Shown here piece after piece: positions 45,288 to 54,154 of a stretch of DNA of 62,240 bases. Each line of letters begins with the position of its first letter. Position 1 is the stretch's first letter. The translations under genes and the position numbers were made by a program. This stretch comes from Clostridia bacterium. Its GTDB lineage: Bacteria > Bacillota > Clostridia > Christensenellales > CAG-314. Where the stretch lies: the NCBI GenBank assembly GCA_028698585.1, contig JAQVWG010000002.1:214250-276489 (forward strand). Reading direction: 5' to 3'. A model generated the notes under the pieces. It saw nothing but the letters and a program-made list of their open reading frames with translations, did no database searches and was not told the origin of the DNA.

Positions 45288-48200
45288 ATGGTAAGACCAC
45301 ACATGCTCATTGTAGACAGTGACCAGTCAAGACGCACAAAACTAGAAGAGTTGTTTAAGAGCAAGCTCATAATCGATACTGCCAGTGATGGAGTGGTGGC
45401 ATTGTCTCAACTGCGTAGAAACGGCGCTAACACGGCTGTAGTGCTGTTAGAACTAGATATGCCCGGTCTAGATGGATTCGCAGTTCTGAGCAAAATGAGT
45501 GAAAGTGCCGAAACTAAGGCTATCCCTGTGATAGTTATGATTGAGCAGGGACAAACAGACGATTATTTGCGCGCAATTCAAGCAGGTGCAGTTGACTACG
45601 TTCTGCGACCAATAGATACCGACTTATTACTGTTGCGTGTGGAATTAGCGCTGGCGAGAATAGATTCTGAGCGCAGACGTGCACAGAGTTATTATTCGCT
45701 CTTACAGAGTAATGAGGAGGCTAAATATCGCTCAGTATTACACTCCACATGCACAGTAGTCATTGAGTTGGACTGGGAAGCAGGAATATTCACTTATGAT
45801 GATGATATTGCATTGCACATGGCAGGCATATACGATAGTCGCCCTCTATGGCAAATACTTACCGCTGACTGTGTGGCGACACCTGCAGATATTCAAGCAA
45901 TGCGTCGTCTAGTCAACGAGATAGCTTGTGATGATACACGAGATAGTGGAGATTTGAATACGAAACTATTGACCCAGCAAGGCGATAAGCAATGGTTCTC
46001 TATGCATGTGTTCAAGCGCAAAGATAAATCCCAGTTATCGGTGAGGTTAATTATCACTTTCGTCAATATTAACGAAGAAGTAGTGGCAGAGGAAAAACTG
46101 CATTATCAGGCAGAGAAAGACGCACTGACAGGTCTATGGAATCGCTGTGCATTCTTTCAGAAGGCATACGATATGATACACTCCAAGAAACCCGGCTCTT
46201 ATGCTATGGTATGCTTTGATTTAGACAACTTCAAGGTTATAAATGACCAGTATGGCAGTAAGAAAGGAGATGAAGTACTACGATTTATTGCAGACGTATT
46301 CAGTCAGACATTCGGTGGTGTGGGTGGTATTGTCAGTAGAATAGACGGCGATAACTTCGCAGTGATATGTCCTACCAGATATATCAAATCAACCAAACTC
46401 AATACTGCGCTGGACAGAATCAGCACATTCGACGGTTCTAATCCACCTATATCATTCAGTATCGGTTTGTATGCAGTAGATGACTTATCTCTGCCTATAA
46501 GTAGTATGTAAGACAGGGCAACACTGGCGCAATCCACAGTTAAAGGCAGATTCGACGTCCATGTGGCTTTGTACGAGGAGTCAATGCGTGAACGCCTATT
46601 GTACGAACAAGAGATTATCAACGAAATGAATACAGCCCTCGAAAAAGAACAGTTCGAAGTGTGGTTTCAACCTATATATAACCATAGTTCTGGCGCACGC
46701 GTAGGGGCAGAGGCGTTAGTACGCTGGAGACATCCGATACACGGACTGATACCACCTAATGAGTTAATACCCACATTCGAGCGCAACGGATTCGTATACG
46801 AACTGGATAAGTATGTGTGGGAAAGCGTATGTAAGTATCTACGCACTTGGCTTGACGAAGGCATTGATTCGTTGCTTGTGTCCGTCAATATATCTAGGTA
46901 TGATTTGTTGAAGGATGACTTGTATGACGTGATAGTTGGATTAGTGAATAAGTATAATTTACCTATCTCTATGTTGCGCATAGAAATAACGGAGTCTGCA
47001 TTTGCTAAGGATAATCGGCGAGTATTAGATGTTGTCAAGTTGTTCGTATACTATGGGTTTACCGTCGAGATAGATGACTTCGGTGTCGGTTACTCTTCGC
47101 TTAACACCCTCAAGGACGTGCCTGCGCAAGTACTCAAAATAGATATGAGTTTCCTTTCAACCCATTATGATGGCGCAAGTCAATCGGGTGAGCAACGTAT
47201 CTCTCGAGGTGGCACGATACTGGAATCTGTTGTGCGTATGGCTAAATGGCTAGGAATGGCTGTTATTGCCGAGGGAGTTGAGACTGTCGAACAAGCCAAC
47301 TACCTCAAGTCAATAGGTTGCGATTATGTACAAGGTTACCTATACGCAAGACCTATGCCCGCACACGAGTACATACAGCACATTGTTGGGGTGCGTAAGG
47401 AGGAAAAACTCCTTACTGTGGAATTAGTGGAGAACTATGACAATAATAAGTTCTGGGATCCAACATCTTTAGATACACTCGTGTTCAATACCTATGTGGG
47501 TGGCGCATGTATAATCGAGTTACATAACGACCACATAGAGATACTGCGTGCCAACGACAAGTTTGCCAAAATGGTGGGTGGAGAGAATTGCACTATTAAG
47601 GATATACTCAGTCTTAATTTGGAGGACCATATATGCGATCATTCACGTGAAACGTTTTTTGACAGTGTGCATGAGACGTTACGCACTTGTGAGGATGTGG
47701 TCTGCGAACTGCAATTTCTAGATTTGTACGAAAAAGGCAGAGAGACGTATCTGCATACGACTATGCGTGTTATTGCCAGAACAACTACTCGCAGTTTATT
47801 CTATATGGCTTGCTTTAATATCACACAACATAAACTGGCTGAAAGGCATAAGTTATTAGTACGACAGCAGTTACAAGCCATTATGTCTAATGTAGTGGGC
47901 GGTATCTCTGCTACTATAATTGACAACGACGGAAAAATCAATTTTATATTTGCTAACGACTACTTCTATTCAATGTTAGGATACACCGAGCAACAGTACC
48001 ATAAGGAAGTTGATAATCCACTCGTTTTGGTTGTACCCGAAGACTTAGGGCGAGTTAAGAAAATAATATCCAGTCTTACATGAGCGGGTGATAAAGTTAC
48101 ATTCGAGTACAGAGCCATTAATCGCAACGGCAATATTGTTTACTTATATTCCAATGCAAGCCTTATAAGCATGGTTAATATCGATAAACCAGTGATGGTG

Positions 48201-48614
48201 TCCGTAGAAATGGATATTACAACAGAAAAACTAGCCGAGAATCACATTATACAACTGAACAAGAATCTTCAGACTATGATGGATGATATGCCAGGTGGAT
48301 TCACACTGCTAAGGTTACTTAATGACGGCAATATAGGCGTAGAATATGTCAATGATAGTTTCTGTAATATGCGCGGTATGACTAGAGAGGAGATTATGTC
48401 GACTGAGCAAGACACAGCCATGAACGTTGTACATCCTGACGACCGAGAATTGGTACGCAGTGGTATCCATGAATTGATTGCCAGTGGTGAGACCAGAATG
48501 ATAACGTATCGCCTGAGGCATGCAAACGGCAGTTATATACCGTTCAAGGCGCTAGTGCGCATTACCAAGAACGAATCAGGCGATATACTTCTTAATGTAT
48601 ATCATACAATATAA
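45288..48614 (+). pseudogene. Response regulator REC-GGDEF*-EAL-PAS-PAS phosphodiesterase with two in-frame stops
   Basis: One reading frame of 1109 codons with just two interruptions: TAA at 46509-46511 and TGA at 48081-48083. Before the first stop are a receiver (phospho-acceptor in LLELDMPG), a PAS-like linker and a GGDEF-type domain whose signature is SRIDGDNF, so it is not a cyclase. Next is a complete EAL domain (EALVRWRHP, NISRYDL, EITES, DDFGVGYSSLN, KIDMSF, AEGVETVEQA, YLYARPMP) and part of a PAS domain. After the second stop the PAS domain continues and another follows. The frame is kept across both stops (SSM-stop-DRATLA, SLT-stop-AGDKV). Either the gene has recently died or there is readthrough. 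It would hydrolyse c-di-GMP. Confidence 0.85.
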
Positions 48615-48705
48615 GTTAATACATAATTGTATTACAGGTGTGAAATGGAAGTGTTACAGAATATATACACAATTACCACCTGACTACTAATAAATATCGT
48701 CAATA

Positions 48706-48746
48706 ACACCCTCTTGTTTCGTTAAATATACATAATAAGAGGGTGT
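48706..48746. terminator. Hairpin after the c-di-GMP genes
   Basis: ACACCCTCTT / AAGAGGGTGT, a perfect 10-bp stem with a 21-nt loop, no clear U-run. It is the only feature seen in the 48615-48936 gap besides the downstream ribosome site. Confidence 0.55.
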
Positions 48747-48936
48747 CATAATATATATGCGACTAATATACACGCGGTTAGTTTCATAAGTGCGCTATCA
48801 CATTATGTATTGATAATGACTGCGCTTTACAAAAATTATCTTAAGTGTTAGAATGAACGCATAGAGGTTAATTAATTATCAAGTCTATAGGACATAGTCC
48901 CCTTTATTGGCTATTGTCTATGCGAAGGAGTATTAT

Positions 48937-49545
48937 ATGACAGAACTAGAAAAAATGGAAAAAGGTCTTATATACGACTGTACTGATAGTGAGGTCCTTA
49001 ATCTACAGACTCAATGCGTCAGTAATATGTCGGAGTATAACACTCTAGGACTGAATCAACAGGAGCGCATGGCGCAGTTACTAAGTGAGATGTTCGCTCG
49101 CGTGGGCAAGGACACCTGCATACTGCCACCCTTCTATGCTAACTGGGGAGGTGCGCATGTACACCTAGGCGAGAGAGTATTTGCCAATTATAACTTAACA
49201 CTGGTAGATGACGGAAATATCTACATAGGTGACTATACTATGATAGGTCCTAATGTTACTATAGCAACAGCAAGTCATCCAATACTGCCAAATGCAAGAA
49301 TGAAAGGATTACAATATAACGTAGATGTACATATAGGCAATAACGTATGGATTGGTTCTAATGCAGTGATACTGCCCGGAGTTCACATTGGGGATAATAC
49401 CGTAATAGGTGCTGGATCAGTGGTAACACGTGATATCCCCAGTAATGTCATAGCAGTGGGTAATCCGTGCAAGGTGCTACGCATAATAGATACTGAGGGC
49501 ATAGACTACGATAATTATATGGCGCATACACAGCAAGAGAAGTGA
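48937..49545 (+). CDS. maa: Maltose/galactoside O-acetyltransferase (hexapeptide repeat)
   Basis: A 202-residue acetyl-CoA-dependent sugar acetyltransferase. The N-terminal Mac domain (MTELEKMEKGLIYD...L) and the left-handed beta-helix with YIGDYTMIGPNVTIATASHP (the catalytic His of the family is in ATASHP), NNVWIGSNAVILPGV and NTVIGAGSVVTRDIP are typical. ATG 48937 is chosen because AAGGAG is six bases upstream; a TTG at 48907 would add ten atypical residues. It is followed after 34 bases by a DUF3737 gene. Confidence 0.92.
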   Translation: MTELEKMEKGLIYDCTDSEVLNLQTQCVSNMSEYNTLGLNQQERMAQLLSEMFARVGKDTCILPPFYANWGGAHVHLGERVFANYNLTLVDDGNIYIGDYTMIGPNVTIATASHPILPNARMKGLQYNVDVHIGNNVWIGSNAVILPGVHIGDNTVIGAGSVVTRDIPSNVIAVGNPCKVLRIIDTEGIDYDNYMAHTQQEK

Positions 49546-49579
49546 CATGATAATCGTATAGGTGAATGGGAGCATAACA

Positions 49580-50446
49580 ATGAAGCAAAAACCGAGGACA
49601 ATCATAAGTAATCAACAATTTGACCAAGAAAGGGCGCTGTATAACCTAATGTACGCAGATATTAAGTCTTGTACATTCGCAGGGCCAGCTGATGGTGAGT
49701 CTGCGCTTAAGGAAGCAAGACATTTTTACATGCAGGACTGCCAGTTTTCCCTAAGGTACCCGTTGTGGCACGTAAAGGATTTTTCTGTTACTGACTGCCA
49801 CATGGACGCACTAACGAGGGCTGCGCTGTGGTATGCAGATAATGGCGAGATAACACACAGCACATTAGGTGGCATTAAGGCATTAAGAGAGTGCAACAAT
49901 ATCAATTTATATAACTGTGAGATTAATTCTGCCGAGTTCGGCTGGAAAAGTCATCATATAACTGTTAAGGACTGTTCAATCACTGCCGAATACCTGTTTC
50001 TTGACTGTTCAAACGTGCGCCTTGAGAATGTACAGATGAAGGGTAAATATTCCTTCCAGTATATCAAGAATCTAGAGATAGTTGATAGCGTTCTGGATAC
50101 TAAGGACGCTTTTTGGCACAGTAATAACGTAACTGTTCGCAACAGCACTATTAAAGGTGAATATCTCGCGTGGTTTTCTAGAGGTTTGACCTTGATAGAT
50201 TGCAAAATAATAGGGACACAACCGTTGTGTTATTGTGATAACCTCACCTTAATCAACTGCACTATGGAAAAGTGCGACCTTGCTTTCGAGTATTCTAGCG
50301 TCAAGGCAGATATTATTGGCCACATAGATTCTGTTAAGAATGCTAGGTCTGGAATTGTGACTGCTGATAGTATCGGTGAGATTATTTGCGACCATACAGT
50401 GATGAAGTGTAATGCCAAGGTGTTAGTGCGCGGAAGCAACCGTTGA
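49580..50446 (+). CDS. DUF3737 family protein, right-handed beta-helix
   Basis: A 288-residue protein made of short beta-helix turns (DCxF/V, LxDCxI, LENVQM, VRNSTIKGE, LTLINCTM). The opening with QQFDQERALYNL and CTFAGPADGESALKE is that of DUF3737. The biochemical function is unknown; pentapeptide-like folds may bind sugar polymers or proteins. ATG 49580 has GGGAG seven bases upstream and replaces a GTG 18 bases earlier. It is probably co-transcribed with the acetyltransferase. Confidence 0.85.
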   Translation: MKQKPRTIISNQQFDQERALYNLMYADIKSCTFAGPADGESALKEARHFYMQDCQFSLRYPLWHVKDFSVTDCHMDALTRAALWYADNGEITHSTLGGIKALRECNNINLYNCEINSAEFGWKSHHITVKDCSITAEYLFLDCSNVRLENVQMKGKYSFQYIKNLEIVDSVLDTKDAFWHSNNVTVRNSTIKGEYLAWFSRGLTLIDCKIIGTQPLCYCDNLTLINCTMEKCDLAFEYSSVKADIIGHIDSVKNARSGIVTADSIGEIICDHTVMKCNAKVLVRGSNR

Positions 50447-50560
50447 TTATGCCGATATGCTAGTTAACTGTGAATATGCGCAAGTGTGGTGCGTCTTTGC
50501 GAGTAATAACTCCATACGATGAACTAAGTTAATTATAGATACTAAATAATGGTAACAACA

Positions 50561-50590
50561 AGCGCTATTTTCATAGAATAGCGCTCGTTT
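50561..50590. terminator. Bidirectional hairpin between convergent genes
   Basis: AGCGCTATT / AATAGCGCT with a 7-nt loop lies between the DUF3737 gene and msrC, flanked by short T- and A-rich stretches. Confidence 0.65.
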
Positions 50591-50651
50591 AATGCTAATA
50601 TGTAGATGTCAATAGGGGGTAAATTACTATTGTGGCGTATGCTTATTACTG

Positions 50652-51173
50652 CTAGTGAAGTAAATCGGTATCAATAAGCGTGTTATCTGCCCAGTCACAA
50701 CTATGTGTGATTATTTGGGCAATCTGCTCTAGATAGTCTTTATCAACAGAATCGAATCTATGTGTGTACGGACTGTCAAGGTCGAGTACTCCCACTACGT
50801 TCTGTCCTACTCTGAGTGGTATCACTATCTCTGCCTGTGAGTCAGTGTCGCAAGAGATATGACCTACGAACTGTTTAACATCATCAACAACTATGGTCTG
50901 GTTAGTTGCAACAGCCTTACCGCATACGCCCTTGCCTATATCTATATGTGAGCAGGCAACTTCGCCGATAAAGGGTGCAAGAGTTAGCTTATTGTCCTTA
51001 ATCAAGTAGAATCCCGTCCAGTTGGTCTGTGGCAGACTATAATAAAGCAATGAACTAGCGTTGGCTAGATTACACAACGTATTCTTACTGCCCTCGAACA
51101 GCGAATTGAGTTGTCCGATTACGTACTCATACAGCGCTCTTTTGGCTTGAGGTAATTCTCTCTTATTCCTCAT
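50652..51173 (-). CDS. msrC: Free methionine-(R)-sulfoxide reductase, GAF type
   Basis: A 173-residue GAF-domain protein. NWTGFYLI, the cysteines in VACSHI, GKGVCGKAVA and GHISCDTDSQAEIVIPL (the three Cys of the fRMsr family), and GVLDLDSPYTHRFD identify it. It reduces free methionine sulfoxide as part of oxidative-stress repair. A GAGGAG-type ribosome site precedes it. It is a single gene after the pyridoxal kinase gene on the same strand (67-base gap). Confidence 0.9.
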   Translation of the reverse strand: MRNKRELPQAKRALYEYVIGQLNSLFEGSKNTLCNLANASSLLYYSLPQTNWTGFYLIKDNKLTLAPFIGEVACSHIDIGKGVCGKAVATNQTIVVDDVKQFVGHISCDTDSQAEIVIPLRVGQNVVGVLDLDSPYTHRFDSVDKDYLEQIAQIITHSCDWADNTLIDTDLLH

Positions 51174-51240
51174 ATATCAATATCTCCTCTGTAAATTACT
51201 GCGTGACCGTTATGCACGCTGGTATTATTCTATGCAACGG

Positions 51241-52086
51241 TTACCCATCCAGTCCAATCCTTTTGATAAGGTAGGGGATAGCTTGCTCGAACTTGACTCC
51301 ATACCAATGCGATTTGTCGCCCATGGTACGCTTGATGCACTCGACAGTATAATCGACTGCTACCTGTCCTGCCTCCATAAGGCTAAGACCCGAGAGTAAT
51401 GCACCGGTAAAACTGCTTGCCCATACGTCGCCCGTGCCGTGCATCTCAACATCAATTCTGTCCTGGAAGTAATAAGATATATTGTCCCGTTGCCTGTCGT
51501 ATACGGCTATGCCCAGTTTGCCCTGCTCGAAACTAACTCCTGTAAGTACCACATCTGCAGTGGTCAATCTGTCGAAACTGCGTAGTAATCTCTCGATATA
51601 TGCCTTATCATAGCCACTCTCTACATAGTCTACCCCCAGTAGGAAACTGGCTTCGGTCATGTTGGGTACAACTACGTCTGCTTGGGAGATAAGTTGACTC
51701 ATAGCGCGAGCAAACTCCATGGTAAACCCTTTATAGAGTTGACCCTTATCTGCCATAACGGGGTCTATAACTACCTTAATACCCTCGTGCCAAAAATCCT
51801 TGATGATGTTGCTGATGTGCGCTATCTGATCAAAACTACCTATGTAACCAGTATAAATGGCGTCAAAACCTATCTTCTCCTTCTTCCAGTGTGCGCTAAT
51901 TCTGGGAATCTCGTCAGTTAAATCCATAAATGTGTAATTGGTAAATCCTGCAGTGTGGGTAGATAATACTGCTGTGGGCAGTACACAACACTCTATGCCC
52001 ATGGCTGAGATTATGGGAAGTGCCACCGTTAGTGAACATTGTCCCACGCAGGAAATGTCTTGTATAGTAACAAGTCGTTTATTCAT
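51241..52086 (-). CDS. pdxY: Pyridoxal/pyridoxamine kinase
   Basis: A 281-residue ribokinase-fold kinase that phosphorylates vitamin B6 forms. It shows the opening IQDISCVGQCSLTVALPIIS, PTAVLSTHT, IYTGYIGS, VIDPVMADKGQLY, VVPNMTEASFLLG and the catalytic GTGDVWASSFTGALL (Asp of GTGD). The Gln-Asp-Ile-Ser-Cys-Val-Gly opening is that of the clostridial PdxY-like group. It is divergent from an AEC transporter gene with a palindrome over its promoter. Confidence 0.9.
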   Translation of the reverse strand: MNKRLVTIQDISCVGQCSLTVALPIISAMGIECCVLPTAVLSTHTAGFTNYTFMDLTDEIPRISAHWKKEKIGFDAIYTGYIGSFDQIAHISNIIKDFWHEGIKVVIDPVMADKGQLYKGFTMEFARAMSQLISQADVVVPNMTEASFLLGVDYVESGYDKAYIERLLRSFDRLTTADVVLTGVSFEQGKLGIAVYDRQRDNISYYFQDRIDVEMHGTGDVWASSFTGALLSGLSLMEAGQVAVDYTVECIKRTMGDKSHWYGVKFEQAIPYLIKRIGLDG

Positions 52087-52113
52087 GTGTAATTACTCCT
52101 TACTGATGTTGTT

Positions 52114-52146
52114 AAACATTATAAATGTTTATATAATGTTTGTCAA
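52114..52146 (-). promoter_or_regulatory. Consensus promoter of pdxY with an overlapping palindrome
   Basis: Minus strand TTGACA (52146-52141), 17 bp, TATAAT (52123-52118). AAACATTATA-8-TATAATGTTT (52114-52141) fills the space from just past the -10 to the edge of the -35, where a repressor would block polymerase. Confidence 0.8.
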
Positions 52147-52164
52147 CACTGTTATTGTTTATTA

Positions 52165-52193
52165 TTGCTTTTGACCGTCATTCGTGTTATAAT
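52165..52193 (+). promoter_or_regulatory. Promoter of the AEC transporter gene
   Basis: TTGCTT (52165-52170), 17 bp, TATAAT (52188-52193). Confidence 0.7.
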
Positions 52194-52282
52194 GCATTGG
52201 TGCCAAGTGGTCCTATCTGAACGCATACTGGTATAAACTGACAGGACACTTGCGCTAAATCTATGTAAACGAGGCATACAAT

Positions 52283-53266
52283 ATGCACTCATTCCTACTG
52301 GCAGTCAATGGGGTACTGCCAATTATTATTCTAATAGCATTAGGATACTTTCTTAAGAGATACAATGTTGTCAATGATAATTTTGCGTCAGTTGCCAGCA
52401 AGGTATGTTTCAAGGTGTTATTGCCCTGCACATTATTCGTCAATATATATAGTGTGGAGCGATTGTCCAATATCAACTGGGTATACATATTATTCTGCGT
52501 CGTTGCTGTGCTCGCGCTGTTTTGTATAGGGCTACTTATCTCCAAGTATGTCGCTCAACACAATAACCAAAGGGGCGTGTTGACAATGTCGGCATTTCGC
52601 TCTAACTCGGTTATTATAGGACTCAATCTGGTCATTTTCTTATACGGAACGGAAGGTGGAGCATATATGTCCGCCTCTCTCGCATTCATTATACCATTAT
52701 TCATTGCGTTATCCGTTACCTCTCTGTCTATGTTTAGTGAACAAGGGGAAAGGGTAACAGTGGGTTCCGTTATTAAGCGCATTATCAAGAATCCTCTAAT
52801 TATCGCTATCGCTCTAGCATTCGTTGCTCTTGGTGTAAGAAGCATGTTGATTCGCTGGGGCGGTACGTTCAGACTGTCCAACATAGATTTTATCTATGAT
52901 AGTATTAGCACGCTCGGTTCTGTTACTACCCCCCTTGCATTGATAGTGCTGGGTGCGCAATTCAAGTTCGAGAGTGCTCGTCACTTGATTAAGCAAATAA
53001 GCGTGGGCGCATTACTGAGGCTGGTCGTTTCGCCCTTAATGGTATTCTGTGTTGCGCTAATATTCTTTCCCTCATTTGGCAAGATAGAGTATGCATGCCT
53101 ATTATGTCTATTCGCCTCGCCTAATGCAGTTACTAATGTGATATTGACAAGTGAACTAGGTGGCGATGAACAGTTGGCAGGACAACTGGTCGTGTGGACA
53201 ACTGTCTGCTCTTTTGTTACGCTGTTCGTCTACATATTCACATTTAGCCAATTAGGCATCATATAG
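52283..53266 (+). CDS. AEC-family transporter (auxin efflux carrier-like)
   Basis: A 327-residue membrane protein with about ten helices in two halves. PIIILIALGYFLKRYNVV near the start, PCTLFVNIYS, RSNSVIIGLNLV and the C-terminal ASPNAVTNVILTSELGGDEQLAGQ are typical of AEC/Mem_trans proteins, which move organic acids or amino acids. The substrate is unknown. The divergent pdxY promoter lies 100-150 bases upstream. Confidence 0.88.
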   Translation: MHSFLLAVNGVLPIIILIALGYFLKRYNVVNDNFASVASKVCFKVLLPCTLFVNIYSVERLSNINWVYILFCVVAVLALFCIGLLISKYVAQHNNQRGVLTMSAFRSNSVIIGLNLVIFLYGTEGGAYMSASLAFIIPLFIALSVTSLSMFSEQGERVTVGSVIKRIIKNPLIIAIALAFVALGVRSMLIRWGGTFRLSNIDFIYDSISTLGSVTTPLALIVLGAQFKFESARHLIKQISVGALLRLVVSPLMVFCVALIFFPSFGKIEYACLLCLFASPNAVTNVILTSELGGDEQLAGQLVVWTTVCSFVTLFVYIFTFSQLGII

Positions 53267-53400
53267 GATAGGTTTATTTACATTTTGAAGGTGTCTAATG
53301 TTAATAATCGCGACAGAATATAAATGAGTAACCTGCTAACGTAAACGCAACGCAAGAAAACAATGCATTATATATCGTAAATTATGTTATAGTATACATA

Positions 53401-53526
53401 GACTCAAGCAAATCAAATAAATTGTATAAGAATACCCGAAGCATTATACAGCGTTAGTTAGAATAACCCAATTAACTACACAATGAGTATTCTGTTACGC
53501 TATTAAGCAGACTCAAGCAAATCAAT
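53401..53526. repeat. Direct repeat GACTCAAGCAAATCAA
   Basis: The 16-mer occurs at about 53401 and 53511, 110 bp apart, in the 288-bp gap before the ART-like gene. It could be an operator pair or a local duplication edge. Confidence 0.5.
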
Positions 53527-53554
53527 ACAACCATACACATCACATAACATAAGT

Positions 53555-54154
53555 ATGAATAATATCTATCAACCACAACAATTATATCATGGCAGTAACA
53601 TAGGTGGACTCCAAGTGCTAGTACCCTCAATCTCTACTCACGGCTCACCCTATGTGTACTTGACCACCAACTATGAGGTAGCATTAATATATACAGTGAG
53701 GACTGTGGAACAGTTTTATAGTAAACTAAGGATACCTAAGCCCACTGACTGCTACACATTCTATCCTTATGGATTCAACAAGAATGGTAAACTTGTCATT
53801 CATGAGTATTATCCTGACGCTTTTGATGACATATATGGTAAACAGAGTGGGTACGTATATACCTGCACTACACCTAGCGACTGCCATAACCCCACTAATA
53901 TAGGGTGTGCTCTAGTCAGCAGTCAATCTGTTAGCGTGTTGGACTGTGTGTACGTGGCAGATGTAGGCGAAACCTTACTGAGGGCAGAAAGAGAGGGAAA
54001 ACTTATCATAATGAGATATGACCAGACGCCTCAATCAACTAGACAGGTGCTAGATGATATGATTAGACAGGACATTAAGAGCGCTCAAGAGAGTAATAGC
54101 GACAATTTGATATACTTCAGGAGCAAGTTTCCACACCTTTTCGAGATAGTATGA
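53555..54154 (+). CDS. Putative ADP-ribosyltransferase-like protein
   Basis: A 199-residue soluble protein starting with LYHGSNIGGLQVLVPSISTH, then GSPYVYLTTNYEVALIY. An L-Y-H-G-S followed by G-x-x-V-Y-L-T resembles the first two NAD-site motifs of the ART/PARP fold (H-G-T/S and the Tyr strand). The third catalytic residue is not obvious, so NAD transfer is uncertain. The stop overlaps the start of the rRNA methyltransferase (ATGA), so the two are translated together. I do not recognise a named family. Confidence 0.45.
   Translation: MNNIYQPQQLYHGSNIGGLQVLVPSISTHGSPYVYLTTNYEVALIYTVRTVEQFYSKLRIPKPTDCYTFYPYGFNKNGKLVIHEYYPDAFDDIYGKQSGYVYTCTTPSDCHNPTNIGCALVSSQSVSVLDCVYVADVGETLLRAEREGKLIIMRYDQTPQSTRQVLDDMIRQDIKSAQESNSDNLIYFRSKFPHLFEIV

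Noticed and set aside
45288-48614. Alternative genetic code or general stop-codon reassignment
   Set aside because: TAA, TAG and TGA all end other genes in the window at expected positions; the interrupted genes are exceptions.
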